From Halicephalobus mephisto (lineage: Eukaryota; Nematoda; Chromadorea; Rhabditida; Panagrolaimidae), in the NCBI GenBank assembly GCA_009193035.1, contig SWDT01000038.1, forward strand, positions 186,001 through 250,000: a DNA stretch of 64,000 nucleotides, in the 5' to 3' direction. Positions 25,191 through 36,387 of the stretch are shown in pieces; the first letter of the stretch is position 1; each line of letters opens with the position of its first letter. A model generated the notes under the pieces. The model did not search any database and was not told the DNA's origin. It saw only the letters and a list, made by a program, of their open reading frames with translations. Position numbers and translations under genes: made by a program.

Positions 25191-26657
25191 TTCGTAATTT
25201 AGGTAAAAGAGCTCAAGAGCGCGAGTAAAAAGACGCGAGTCAATTTCAGTAGCGATTTGCCAAGTTTATCCTTTTTTAAACTCCACTCGCTCCTGCGCGC
25301 GAATTCAAAAATTTCATAAGTCACATTATTAAAAAATTTAAAATAAATATTTTTTAAAAATTTTCTCGAGAGAAATTTCCAGAACGTAAGAGGAAATTCT
25401 AGAATTCAGACAAAAGCGAATCGATTTAGATACCAAATTTGCCACTTTTTCCATTTTTACAATTTTTTTTACTTTTCGCGGGAATTCAAAAATTTCAAAA
25501 AACTCCAAAATTTCGAAAATTAAATAATAAAATTTTTCTAAAACTGTCTCGTCACGAATATTTGAAATTTTTTAAATATTAAATTTTAGGCAAAAAACGC
25601 AAGGACCAAATTTTCCATTTTTTTACTTTTTTTCACTTTTCGCGGGAATTCAAAAATTTCAAAAATTAAATAATAAAATTTTTTCAAAACTGTCTCGTCA
25701 TGGATTTTCTAGAAGATTTAAATAAAAATATTGTCAAATTTACCAATTTTTGCATTTTTATAAACATTTTTTTTCTCGCGGGAATTCAAAAATTCCGAAA
25801 AATATTTCGTTTTTATTTAATTTTAACGTTTATAATAAAAAACAAGAAAATTAGGTGTCGGAAAACGAGAAAAATCTGGAACAAATGAAGGTCATGACAA
25901 TCGAGTCAAATTTGTTTTCTATTTTTTATCTATTTTTAAAAAATAAATTTTTAAAAAATAAAATTTAAAAAACATCAATTTTTAAAAAATAAAATTATAA
26001 AGAATTTTTAAAAAAAAATATAAATCTAAAAAAATAAAATAAAAAACATTTTTTAAATTTAAAAAAAATCAATTTTAAAGAAAAATTTTTAAAATTTTCA
26101 GAATCGATTTAAAAAAATAAAAAATCAATTTTAAAAAAAAATAAAAAATCAATTTAAAAAAAAATAAAAAATCGATTTTAAAAAAAATAAAAAATTGAAG
26201 TTTCTAAAAAATAATATTTAATACTCCATAAGCAATTTCATTGTAACAGTCCGGAAGACGTGTGAAATTCAAGGTGTAGAAAAACGAAAAAATTAAAGGA
26301 AATAAGCACACCAGGGGAGCTGCTTTTAAATATACAGAACAGTGTGAAAAAGGCCAGTTTTTTCACAAACTACAGGTCCCCTCCGGCATCTGGCGTGAGA
26401 CGTTGGACTTCAATTCTCAAATTGTCAATTTAAACCCTACGAAAAAACCATGTTTTAAATAGTTAATTAACAACATCCGTTGAATTTGAATTTTTCTAAG
26501 ATCCTTGACTAGATATTGAAGATAAGAAATACGGTCAGTTAAGCATCAACCACTCTTAATTTCTCTATTCATCGACGCATTCAGCCATGATTCTTTAAAA
26601 ATCCATTTTTACACAAATCTTTCAAAAAATTTTTTTTTGTTAAACATATTTCAAGCT

Positions 26658-26972
26658 TTATTTCGTTTCAAAGTTCTTATAGATGCCCAATTGCCTACGA
26701 TTGATAGCCCGAAAAAAATAGGCTTGACTTAAATGGCTCTGTTTCAAAACGTCTAGAAATTTGAATCCACATCCTTGAGCCAAATAATTTGGTTTCTTCC
26801 AAAAATGACGCAATAAAATCCAGACTTTAGGTGGACCAAAGCTGTCTAGATATTCCTCAAAGTCAAAAAACCCAACATGCTTCGTAAAATGCAAACAATC
26901 ATCCTCACTGTGGAGTTGTGAATTCAATGAGGTGTGGAAACAACGGACAAAAAATATGTAATTTCCCGGTGC
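26658..26972 (-). CDS. Orphan coding-like exon, 104 codons, no start codon
   Basis: The minus-strand frame opens after a possible acceptor (CATAAG at 26973-26978) with PGNYIFFVRCFHTSLNSQLH. It continues through DFEEYLDSFGPPKVWILLRH and ends GIYKNFETK plus a stop. Codon use looks like real protein, yet there is no Met anywhere in it and I do not recognise the family. It starts only about 80 bases beyond the cyclin-like stop. It may be a terminal exon whose upstream exons I cannot find, an alternative 3' exon, or a gene remnant. Confidence 0.35.
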   Translation of the reverse strand, partial: APGNYIFFVRCFHTSLNSQLHSEDDCLHFTKHVGFFDFEEYLDSFGPPKVWILLRHFWKKPNYLAQGCGFKFLDVLKQSHLSQAYFFRAINRRQLGIYKNFETK

Positions 26973-27052
26973 CTTATGTTATTTTCCTCAAATAGTTAAA
27001 AAAACAATAAAAACATATAATAATGGAAAGACACCAATAACAACAAACAATA

Positions 27053-28630
27053 TTACTCATTGAAAACAACGTTATTGTTTTCTTCTTTCATTGGCTCCAT
27101 GGATTTCTCAACAAGATCCAGAAATTCAGGGAACAATGATCCTAGTAAAATTTCGACTGCATATTGGAAAGTAACGCCCGGAACTCTCTTCCGGTAGGTT
27201 GAAACCATGTTAGTAGCATATTCTATAACAAAAATAATCAAAATTCAAAATTCAAGCACGAATTCACCCTTCAAGTCCGATTCTTTCAAATCTCCTTTCA
27301 GTCTGGATTTCTGGATCCAGCTCTTGCCATCCTCGTCTGGAGACATCTGGAAAAATATCCAACCATTTAAGTAAGAAATAAGACTTACAGAAACATTGTG
27401 GTACGTCATCGAAGAATAAAGAGCTACACCGGCCATGACATCGGCATCGTATCTCCGGGACCAGTCGAAAAACATCATTCTGGAAAATATTAAATTTAAT
27501 AACTTCAATTTTAAAAACCTACAAATCGCAACTAATTCTATGAGCAAGTTGAATTACATCATCCCCAAGTCCTAAGTAGTCATTACTTTTTTGCATAATA
27601 ACTCTTGGCAATGGTAATGCAGGTTGAAGCATGAGAGAAACACAACTAGCCACAAGTTGTTCGTATATGCCAAGAAGGTTGGTCATTTTGGCTGTCATCT
27701 CCTTGTTAAATTCAACGCCAGGGAATTTCGACTTTCCCCAGTATTCGACGAGGTAACGTGGCTTCACCAGATGGTCATAAGCCTTGGCAGAAAGTGAAAA
27801 ACAAGCAATAGCAGCATCCTAAAGGTTCATGATTATTACGTTATAGAAATTAAAATGACTTTTGTTGCAAAATTGTCTGAAAATGAACTTCCAGAAGCTT
27901 GGTAGAATCTAAAGTAGCCTACGTGAGAATTCCCATGTTACGTGAGAGTCACTTCACGATCCTACAGGATTCTTAGAGTAATTATTATGAAAATTGTAAA
28001 TATATATTAGTAATAAACTAGTTCGGGAAAATTCTTAGAATTTTGCAAAGATTAAAGCAGCCTAAAATCTCGATTTCGAAATCTTACAAGATCTCGGGAT
28101 TAATTTGTCAAAAATATATCCTTGCTAAATGGATCTAGAATTTTCTGGATTGGGGTATATATGGTATACAAGCTTTTGTCTACTTCTCGGGCTGATTTTG
28201 ATATATGAAATTATTTAAAACATCCTAAAAATCATATCTGATACTAAAATACCCCATAAAAAGCAAATTGATTTTCTGTATATATTAAATCATTTCAAAA
28301 TACTTACATAACGGTCTAATTCAGCTAAATTGCACCTCATGTAGACCTGTTCCCAAAGCCAACGCGCATTGCAGCAGACAGCGTTGATGAAACTGAAAAA
28401 AAATCATCATCGAGGGCGAAATTTTACAGTTACTCAGTATTCTTCGGAAGAAAGTGGTTCCCAACATGTTTGATGAACATAGCAGCTTCAATCCGACGAC
28501 GATTTTCGGATTCCTCCGTGATTCCGACGGTTCTACTTGGGGAATTTCCTATTTCTTCTTCGCTGAATTGATAACGGTCTTGAGAAGTCCATCCTTCTTC
28601 TTCAAAGTCTTCAGAATCAGAGGACATCAT
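27053..28630 (-). CDS. Divergent cyclin T/K-like protein, 6 exons, 305 aa
   Basis: The exons are 28630-28434, 28392-28308, 27818-27523, 27479-27389, 27346-27268 and 27222-27053. Their phases agree and total 918 nt. After an acidic N terminus, residues from about 43 follow a cyclin pattern. NRRRIEAAMFIKHVG and the CNARWLWEQVYMR helix match the first cyclin box. The second-box region reads VIQLAHRISCDLMMF and AGVALYSSM, followed by SPDEDGKSWIQK, which resembles the cyclin T STDGKHWW segment. In other animals cyclin T pairs with CDK9 in P-TEFb to release paused RNA polymerase II. The protein is short, without the long C-terminal tail of vertebrate cyclin T. Identification rests on remote similarity, and cyclin K/L is possible. 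A GC-rich patch just upstream (28715-28755) may belong to the promoter. Confidence 0.7.
27819..28307. other. Intron 2 of the cyclin-like gene
   Basis: This is non-repetitive A/T-rich sequence with consensus splice sites; no other feature is visible. Confidence 0.5.
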
Positions 28631-30079
28631 TATTGTAAAAAAAGGAAAATCAATAATCTAAAATTAATGTAAAAATTACGAAATATAGAAAATACAAAAC
28701 GAAAATCGCAAAGTGCACGGAGGGGCCCGCGCCGTCTCGCCCCCTTCGGCCCTGATTTGAAACGACTTATTTGGTCTCGTTTGCCGTTATTTCCACATTA
28801 CGTCATTATTATGAAAATCAGAAATCAATTTTATTATAAAATTTCCTCAACTTGAATTTTTAAAAATCACAATTATCCCAAAAATAAAAAAAGAAAGTCG
28901 TCATTTTTTCGATTTTTGAACTTCTCTCGCTCTTTGCGCGGAAATTCGGAAATTAAAAATAACTATATTATTGTAAAAATTAAAATATAACAATTTTTAC
29001 GAAATTGTCTCGTCGGAAATTTGAGTTGAAAAAAAGTTACTTTTTTGCGGGAATTCGAAAAATTTAAAAATCACATTATTGTAAAAATAAAAATAAATAA
29101 TTTCGTAAATACAGTATTTATCAGTTTTATTTATTTCATTGAAAATTTCCAAAAACTCGAAAATATTTAATTTTTAATAAAAAAGGAAAATTTGAATTTT
29201 TGAAAATTTTTTATTTTTTTTAACATCATAAACTTTATTAATTTTTATTTCATTTAAAACAGTAAATTCCAGATTCGTCATTTATTATGAATGAGCAGTT
29301 TTTATACTTAATTAATTTCAAACATTTTAAAAATTAATTAAGTTTTTAAAATTCAATAAATTAATAAATATACTTTTTTACACTCTACTTTTTCTACACC
29401 GAACTTAAAAATTAATTTTAACTTTCCAATGATGTCTAGAAACAAAATTTTAGAATTCTTCAACATTTGAAATTTTTACAGTACTGGAATAATTACGTAA
29501 ATCGTTATTGTTAGAGCACTATGAACTTCATAAATTTGCAGTTTATTAATTTGCTAATAAATTGAAATTACTATAATATTATAAAAGTTCAAAAACAAAC
29601 ATTTTTATGAAATTATTTAAACATGAATTTAGGTAAAATAAAAAAAGGAGAGAAAGAGAAAGAGAAAGAGAAAGAGAAAGAGAAAGAGAAAGAGAAAGAG
29701 AAAGAGAAAGAGAAAGAGAAAGAGAAAGAGAAAGAGAAAGAGAAAGAGAAAGAGAAAGAGAAAGAGAAAGAGAAAGAGAAAGAGAAAGAGAAAGAGAGAG
29801 GGCATGCGAGCGAGTCGATTTTTGTAGAATTACCAGATTTATCAATTTTTCCACTTTTGCAATCTTCTCGTCCTTTGCGCGCGAATTCAAAAATTCCAAA
29901 AAACTTTATAATATTTTTCCTTTACTTTTATACTCGTTCAATAAAAATATACCTGTAATCTGTGAAGAAATTAAAAATCCTCTGGACAAGTTTAAATTTT
30001 TGGACAAATAACATCAGAAATTTCAAATTTATGTTTTATCCTAGAAATTCGCAAAAACTAAATTTTAATTTTTTGACAT
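28631..30079. other. Intergenic: cyclin promoter side and microsatellite
   Basis: A short GC-rich patch at 28715-28755 (AGGGGCCCGCGCCG) lies 85-125 bases upstream of the cyclin-like start and is the likely core promoter. The rest is A/T-rich, with diverged GGAATTCAAAAATT repeats and the microsatellite at 29647-29797. No gene is supportable. Confidence 0.55.
29647..29797. repeat. (GAGAAA)n hexanucleotide microsatellite, about 25 units
   Basis: The array is essentially perfect on the plus strand. It sits inside a dispersed repeat with the flanks GCGAGTCGATTTTTGTAGAA and GCGCGAATTCAAAAATTCC. Copies of that repeat at 34685-34800, 36955-37190 and 63620-63730 carry shorter, irregular TCTCTTT-type tracts in the same position. 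The open frames across it (EKEKEK and SLSLSL) are trivial. Confidence 0.95.
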
Positions 30080-32697
30080 TTAAAATTTGTATTTATATCC
30101 TCTGTTGTACTTGTAGTACTCCCCAGGTTTCAGAACAGGATTGACTTCCAACGGCACTATTTTTCTGTAAAAAATTACCCAACAAGCAATCGTAAAAGAC
30201 AAGACTCCAATTTCGATTCCCCAGATTAATTCCGGACCAAACTTGTCGAATAAAGTCGTGATCAGAAGGGGTCCTATGGTCCTCGCGCTGCTCCCTGCCA
30301 TGAGCTGGATACTCTGCATTGTGCCCTAAAATCGATCATTATATTATTAAAAAACCGAAAAATTATTTTTCTCTCGAAACGGTCCCAACACGAATTTCTA
30401 CAATTTTCCAGTCGAGACCAACGGTGCAAAATTTAGTGTTTATATGTTTCTAAAAAGATTTAGAGTATTTTAAAAATCAATTTTTATGCAAAATGGTCCC
30501 GACACGAATTTCTAGAAGTTTTTAGGAACTACAGTAACCTTATGGTAATTTTAATTTTCTACGACAGTTTTGTAATTGTCCTATTATTGTGGAAATTAGA
30601 AATAAGATTTTTTGCAAAGTTGTCTCGAGGGGAATTTCTAGAACATGTTTAGTAAGATTGAATTTTCAAAAGTACCTGTGGTCTGCTTCCCAGTATTTTA
30701 CTGTAGAGAGTACTGGTGGAGATGATCATCATGGGGAAGGCGAGGGACATGACGAAGACGTTCGACAAAATGTAAACCCAGAGATTTACTTGCTTCGTGT
30801 AGCCGCACCAGTCGTAGTCAGAAGTACATCCTACAGTTTCGTTGTCGATTACTCTTTCGTTAACTTTGTTAGGAAGAAACGGAAAAGGATAAGTAATAAC
30901 ATGATACGACAAAATCATGGTTAAACTGATTATGATAACTATTCTCTCATATCCTTTACTAACTCTGAAAAAGTATATTTTTTAGATTATTTTAAAAAAT
31001 TAAACGGTGATATTTGTGTACCAGGTATTTGTGTCAGATATTTATATCTCAGGTACATGTGTACCAAATACTTGTGTATCGGACATATAAGCCTTAGAAA
31101 TTTGTGTACCAGATACTTGCGTACCAGATAATTGTGTACTAGATATTGTGTACTAGATATTGTGTACTAGATATTGTGTACCAGATAATTGTGTACTAGA
31201 TAATTGAGTACTGGACCTTTATGTCCGAATTCTCGAGTTAGATTTAAACAAAAAGTACTTTTAACAACGTAACCAGCCCCGTAGGTTCTGAATCTGAAGT
31301 CAGAATCAGAAGTTGACCTTCAGAATCCGAAACCTAACCCCAACTCTAAGAACATCTAAAATTCCATCTTCAATTTTTATAAAAACTCAAAATTCACCTA
31401 AAAAACTTAAAATTCCACACAAAAAGTGCAAAATTTTTTAAAATGATTTCTAATTTTGGAATTAAATTGGGAAATAAATACCTGGGACACAAACACCGTA
31501 TAATAAAAACAAACTTTTCTCCGAGTTTGAACATGAACAAGAGGTAAACGACCATGGAAGCGACTCCGCTGGCCATCTGGAGGATCCCGGTGTACTTGGT
31601 GGCCTCTTCGTCGGTCCAGTCAAACATGGCCATACAGTACATGGACCCTATGGCTTCTCCGTTCGTGACGACAAACATCATTGTAAATTGTGAAAGAATA
31701 CAGATTCCTGCTGGCAATTTTTTGAAAGAAGGTAAAGCGAAATAAGGATCATCTTTGGCTTCGACAATCACCAAACCCGCGTAATCTTCGTGGAATATTG
31801 TGAATAAAATAAACAAAGAAATACAATCTATTATTACAGCGAAAATTGCAGGAGCAGTATATTCAGAGATATGGAAAGATCCAACATGAAAACCGTCTTT
31901 TATCGGAGTGAATGCGACCTGGAACCCGGGGCCGATGGTCAGACCGATGACGAAAGAGGCCGACATGTACGTCACGGCTTTGGCCCGGTCCTTGAGGGTG
32001 CTCGCCGTCGCTGCGTAGGCTCTAGTTACCCCGAGACACCCGGACCCTATCCCGACCCCTGCCCTCGCGATCAACATTGCATATCTTCTGTGATGACCCG
32101 GAAATAACTCAACACAAGCATATAAGACGTTCGAAATCGCCATGACGGTGATCCCCGTAGCCAGAGGGTATCTGGCGGTCCCGGCTCTGTTCATCCACAT
32201 ACCGTAGAACGGACCGAAAATAGTCTGCATAAGACAGTAAGACGCCGTAATGATGCCGAAAAATGTCGAAGTTGCTCCGTCGTCTACAGTATGAAGAAAT
32301 GGCCAAAGAGAAGCGAAAAATACAGAAAACTGGATTCCGTTGAACATGGAGATAAAAGTCACAATGTACATCGACCTCCAATTTGTTTCTGGTTCTTCGA
32401 CAATTTCCACTTCTCTGAAATAATTTTATTTTTTAAAATTACTTTTTAAAAAACATACTTTCCATCGACAATAGTGGATACTGTATTCAACCTTGACCTC
32501 ATACTCGCCACCCTGGACCTCATCCCGGCGGAGAGGATAGTGTACCTCCGATCTGCTTTCTCCTCATCCTCGAACACCACCCCGAACGGATCTGCCCCGG
32601 TGTAATCAGGAATAAAACTGACACTAGAGGTCCTGGCACGATCCCTCGTGGTCAAGGCCCGGCCTCTGTTTCGGACATCCCGGTAATGTTCGGCCAT
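30080..32697 (-). CDS. MFSD8: MFSD8/CLN7-like lysosomal transporter, 4 exons, 557 aa
   Basis: The exons are 32697-32459, 32414-31515, 30964-30676 and 30325-30080; phases agree and total 1674 nt. The product is a 12-TM major facilitator of the MFSD8/CLN7 family, late-endosomal and lysosomal proteins linked to chloride transport and, in humans, to a neuronal ceroid lipofuscinosis. An N-terminal cytosolic segment (about residues 1-88) precedes TM1, which starts NWRSMYIVTFISMFNGIQF. The loop 2-3 MFS motif region follows at FYGMWMNRAGTARYPL. A luminal loop has paired Cys (GCTSDYDWCGYT). The family-typical STLYSKILGSRPQGTMQ segment, joined across the last intron, and AGSSARTIGP complete the match. 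The length is close to human MFSD8 (518 aa), with a longer N terminus. Intron 2 uses a GTTTGT donor. Confidence 0.93.
30326..30675. repeat. MFSD8 intron 3 with two GAGACC units
   Basis: GAGACC satellite blocks (GGTCCCAACACGAATTTCTACA, TTCCAGTCGAGACC) occupy 30375-30520, followed by ordinary A/T-rich sequence. Confidence 0.7.
30965..31514. repeat. MFSD8 intron 2: GTGTACCAGATA minisatellite and inverted element
   Basis: From 31013 to 31212 the sequence repeats GTGTACCAGATACTT and GTGTACTAGATATT units of 14-24 bp. From 31229 to 31480 an inverted, truncated copy of the 600-bp interspersed element runs up to about 35 bases from the donor. Confidence 0.8.
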
Positions 32698-33655
32698 TTT
32701 TGTCGAAAAATAAAATAATTATCAAGACAGAATGAATACCAATAAAGAGACTTGTTCAGTGACTAAATCTGTCCGGAACATTACGTGCCCCTATCTTAGT
32801 TATCAGTTCGCAGCTGATCGGATTAACGCCTTAGACGGACGTTAGGAGGTGTCATCGCACTTCCTAGAATCATCGTGGATTCAGCTTTCATGGAAGGGAA
32901 AATCGCCGTTTACCCTTTGTAGTACTACAAAGGTCAACTTTAATAACAAAGCCGATTACCTTATTTGTGTTCGATTTTACTCCAAACTACCAGCACACAA
33001 CCCTCGATTAAGGTCATTAAGTCTAAAGAACATCGAAATTTTAATCCTTTCGAAGACTTTTCAAATAGGATCATGTTTTGCTTATTGTTTATTTTCCAAA
33101 TATTCTTCCTGGGGAGAGTAGGATAACTTGTATGATAGTTTAAATCTTTTTCCGATCGGCCTGGGAGTCAAACCCGGGTCTTCCGAGCGATAGACATGAA
33201 TTCTAACCACTGCACTATCAAAGAAACTTCTGCCGTTTATTTAGTTCTTTAAATTTAACAATGAATTAAATAATATTGAACTTTAAACAAATTTCCGGAA
33301 TCTATTATTTTTTCAATTCCTGTTTTCTTATCCTCTGCGAGTGAACTCCCTCGCTCGTTTACGGATTACCGGTTCCATAAGAAGAAGAAGAATCTGACTA
33401 ATCAGCGAATTTCTGCTGAGTCTGTTTACGTGCTTTTTATTTTACATAACATGTTTAAAATTATACAGAATAATATTTAAAACCACACATAGTGATAGAA
33501 TTTTATTCTTGAGCATTTTAAAAAACCCGAAGATATACAATAAGGCGGTTCGTGATTATCACAGAAAACCAATTGTGAAATGTAAGAAAATCAAATTTCC
33601 AGAAATACTTGTCTCGAAAGACAGAAATCGAAATTATCAGCCATCCAGTCGGAAT
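32698..33655. other. Intergenic between MFSD8 and the small membrane-protein gene
   Basis: This stretch is less A/T-rich than its surroundings and has no satellite. It should hold the MFSD8 promoter and the 3' end of the next gene. A tRNA-like sequence lies on the minus strand at 33153-33224. No additional exon is supportable. Confidence 0.55.
33153..33224 (-). pseudogene. tRNA-like sequence with A and B boxes
   Basis: On the minus strand, GTGCAGTGGTTAGAATTC resembles a D-arm/A-box and GGGTTTGACTCCC (33163-33175) a B-box. The acceptor ends do not pair and the T-stem has a mismatch. The plus-strand sequence at 60173-60245 shares the D-arm, GGAAGAC and B-box blocks, so both probably derive from one tRNA-related repeat (Gly/Glu/Asp-like head) rather than being functional tRNAs. 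Confidence 0.5.
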
Positions 33656-34308
33656 TCAGTTCATCAAAGATTCATCGGTTTCGCGTCTAGCCATCCTCTT
33701 GGCGAACGGGATAACGATGAGAGCGAGAGCGATATTCAACACCATAGATACGATGAATAAATTCCTCCAGACGGAATAAAAGTGTTCACAAGGCAGAGGA
33801 CAGCTGTAATGAGGAATCCAGCTGATGGAATCGTTGGAAATCGTAGCTACACGTTCAATCAGTGTTTTCGAAACGTGGGAGACGATATTCGGATCCAGCA
33901 CGTCCCCGTCTTCGTGATGCACATATTTCTCTGAAAAATTAAACTTTATATATAATTCATATATAAACAAAGCTTACGGAGCGTAGCGTTGGCCTCTTGG
34001 ATAACTTTGGTGAAATTTCTGACGTAATGTTTGTCGTGTCTTCGGTGCCACTGATCGATATTTATCTGGACCGCGATATAGTGCCGCATTTGCCCCAGTA
34101 ACAACTTCTCGAAGAAGTCCAGAGTCTTGTTCCAGCACTCCAAAGTCCGGTCTTCGTACGAGCAATGGGATCTGAGTTACTGAGTGGATTAACAAAAAAA
34201 TTTATATAAAACTCACGAACATCCCCGGACAGTAGAATTGTCACCAGTTTCGAAATTCTGAGCTACTACATGCATTAGCAAACATGCGAATATAATGTGG
34301 AATTTCAT
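33656..34308 (-). CDS. Small signal-peptide, single-TM protein, 3 exons, 186 aa
   Basis: The exons are 34308-34217, 34171-33978 and 33930-33656; phases agree (561 nt). The start is supported by a signal peptide (MKFHIIFACLLMHVVAQ). The mature ectodomain is Cys-containing (GCSSHCSYEDRTLECW, CPLPCEHF) and has NFT, NAT and NST N-glycosylation sequons. Near the C terminus one hydrophobic span (NLFIVSMVLNIALALIVIPF) is followed by a basic tail KRMARRETDESLMN. The layout is a type I membrane protein. I do not recognise the family and assign no function. A possible alternative first exon lies at 35427-35482. Confidence 0.72.
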
Positions 34309-36327
34309 TGTGGAATTAGAATAGCCGGATGAAGTTAAGCCCAGTCATGAATATCCATACAAGTATGCACCACGCGGTTGCTTCGGTTCATCGCGTGTTT
34401 TATCGTTGAGACCAATTATTCCCAAGTTGAGCGTAAAATGTCGCATTAAAATTACCCAAGAGAAACTTCGTTTTCCAAGAATCAAAAAACATTGAGCGTC
34501 GGAAAATACGTGCTAATTGCAATGAATAATGAGTTTCCTGTAATTTGTTACGAAAAATTAAAAATTTCAAATAAAAAATATTTTTAGATTTTATTGAATA
34601 AATGAAGGGTTTTGAAATTGTTTTTAGGATTTTATAATTGCATTATAAAAAAATTTTTCAGAAAAATTTTAGAGAAATTTTTGCAATTTTTGAATTCGCG
34701 CGCAGGAGCGAGAGAGAGTAAGAAAGTGGTAAATCTGGTAATTCTCTACAGAATCGACTCGCGTTCTTCCACTCGCTCTTTTTCTTCTTTTTTACCTACA
34801 TTCTAGAAATTTTTAGAATTTTTTAGATTTCTTTGTTCAAATAACTTTATAATTGTTTATTTTAAACTTTTTATAACATTATAGGTTTTAAAAAGACTTT
34901 GAATTTATATTTTTTACTTAAATTTTAGAATTTTTAAAATTTCTTTGTTTAAATAATTTTATAAAAATGCTTATTTTTAATTTTTTTTATAATATTATAG
35001 GTTTTAAAGTTTTTTAATTTCTATGCGAGAACGAATAAAAATTAAAAAATGATAAATTTGTTAATTCTAATAAAATTATTTTTTCATTTTTACCTAAATT
35101 TAAAAAAAGTTTCGAAATTCGCATCGAGATAATTTGATAAACATGTTTATGAATTTTTATAATAATATGACTGAAGTTTTTGCATTCCCGAGCGGAGGAT
35201 AAAGCTAAAATAATTGGTAAACCTGGTAATTCTAGTGAAATTAATTCATTTCTCTTCGTACAAATTTTTGCTCAAACTTTACATGACTTAAAAGTAGTGA
35301 AAATTCCAGTCGAGATAAAATTTGCAAAAAGTTAGATTTTTAGATTTTTAGATTTTTAGATTTTTAGATTTTTAGATTTATTTTTAGATTGCACAAGTTT
35401 AAATACTAGTTTGAAATAGTCAGTACCTGACTGGAGACGTACGTTGACTCTTCGTGGAAGTCCGCCTTCCGTCCTGTGGCATTGCTTTCGCCTCACTGAT
35501 TCCAGATAGCTTTGACTTGTGCTTTTCGTAAATTCCTCGATCGAAGTGGAAACTTATTGTTTTTAACGCTTTCGGAATTCCAATTCTAATTTAAAAAATA
35601 ACTTTATTCAATTTTATTTAATGATCGATTATTCCGGGAATGTCGCTAGGCTTTTCGGGTTAAATATCCATAACGACGCTTTGGTATCAATGGAAACTTA
35701 TTGTTTTTTAAAAATTGTTTTTTTGGGTGATTTTGCTTTTGGTTCTATGGAAGCTGCTACTTCCTGTTTGAATTCTTATTAAAACCCAATTATCGTTCAA
35801 TGTCTGCTAGATTTTAGTTTTTTTAAATTATGTCTTGTTTGGAAAAATTAAAATTTTTAATGGTTTTAAAGTTGTTTAATATTGTTAGGACTTATCCTTA
35901 TCATCAGCATGATAATTAAAAGACGAAAATGAGCTAAAATAAAAAGCAATTGCTGTAGTAGGGCGTGGCAAGAGTTAGAGCCTCGTTGAACGGGACACAC
36001 TTGCCGGAGGCGCTTGAAAGCGAGAGGCGGCTCAGCAGAAAGCAAGTGTATTTTCTCGTGAAAGCCCTTGAAAAGAAGCATTTGTCAGTTTGTCAAGAAT
36101 TTCCTGGCAGTCAGTCGGTATTGCGCTGATCACGACGTAGACAATAGTCCCATCGGCAATATGCTTGGATATGAATCAGAATAATCTACATGGATGATTT
36201 AAATCAATGTTTATGTCCTGAATAATGTTCTTTTTTGGCCTATTTTGAGTTATTGTCTCATTAAAGGCCTTTTTAAATTACTGTTATTCATCTGAAGACA
36301 AAAAAGTGATTATTCATTCAGAAGGCC
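34309..36327. promoter_or_regulatory. Probable divergent promoter zone between minus and plus genes
   Basis: 34309-34500 and 35430-36330 are noticeably richer in G+C than neighbouring intergenic DNA. They lie between a minus-strand gene and plus-strand exons, as expected for divergent promoters. A dispersed repeat with a GCGCGCAGGAGCGAGAGAG block lies at 34685-34800, and a TTTTTAGA octamer tract is at 35335-35385. Promoter status is inference from position and composition only. Confidence 0.4.
35427..35482 (-). other. Possible alternative first exon of the 33656-34308 gene
   Basis: The minus-strand frame MPQDGRRTSTKSQRTSPV ends at a GTACTG donor in phase 2. This phase matches exon 2 of the downstream small membrane-protein gene, so it could replace the signal-peptide exon. 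The sequence upstream is GC-richer and frame-compatible. No transcript evidence is available. Confidence 0.3.
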
Positions 36328-36387
36328 ATGCCGAGATCAAATTCTTCGCTTTCTATTCGTTCTCTTCGGTCCCGGACACCCCGGAAG
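36328..36387 (+). other. Possible first exon MPRSNSSLSIRSLRSRTPRK
   Basis: An ATG just after a TTCATTCAG acceptor (possible trans-splice site) opens a 20-codon basic/Ser-rich frame. It ends exactly at a GTAATT donor in phase 0. It could join the exon starting at 37731 and so be an alternative start of the small membrane-protein gene there. Confidence 0.35.

Larger units (their letters stand above)
19836..26657. other. Repeat-rich intergenic region upstream of FRMPD
   Basis: No gene can be supported. The region holds a large inverted repeat (19905-20755 against 21425-21990), A/T low complexity (20990-21420, 22370-22600, 25920-26220), copy 2 of the 600-bp element (22823-23423) and two tandem arrays (23960-24330, 24770-25190). 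Islands of ordinary composition lie at 22020-22290, 22610-22770, 23530-23900 and 26220-26580; none has an open, spliceable frame. They may hold the FRMPD promoter. Confidence 0.6.

Noticed and set aside
29579..29958. Open frames across the GAGAAA tract on both strands
   Set aside because: They are trivial EK or SL repeats generated by the hexanucleotide microsatellite.
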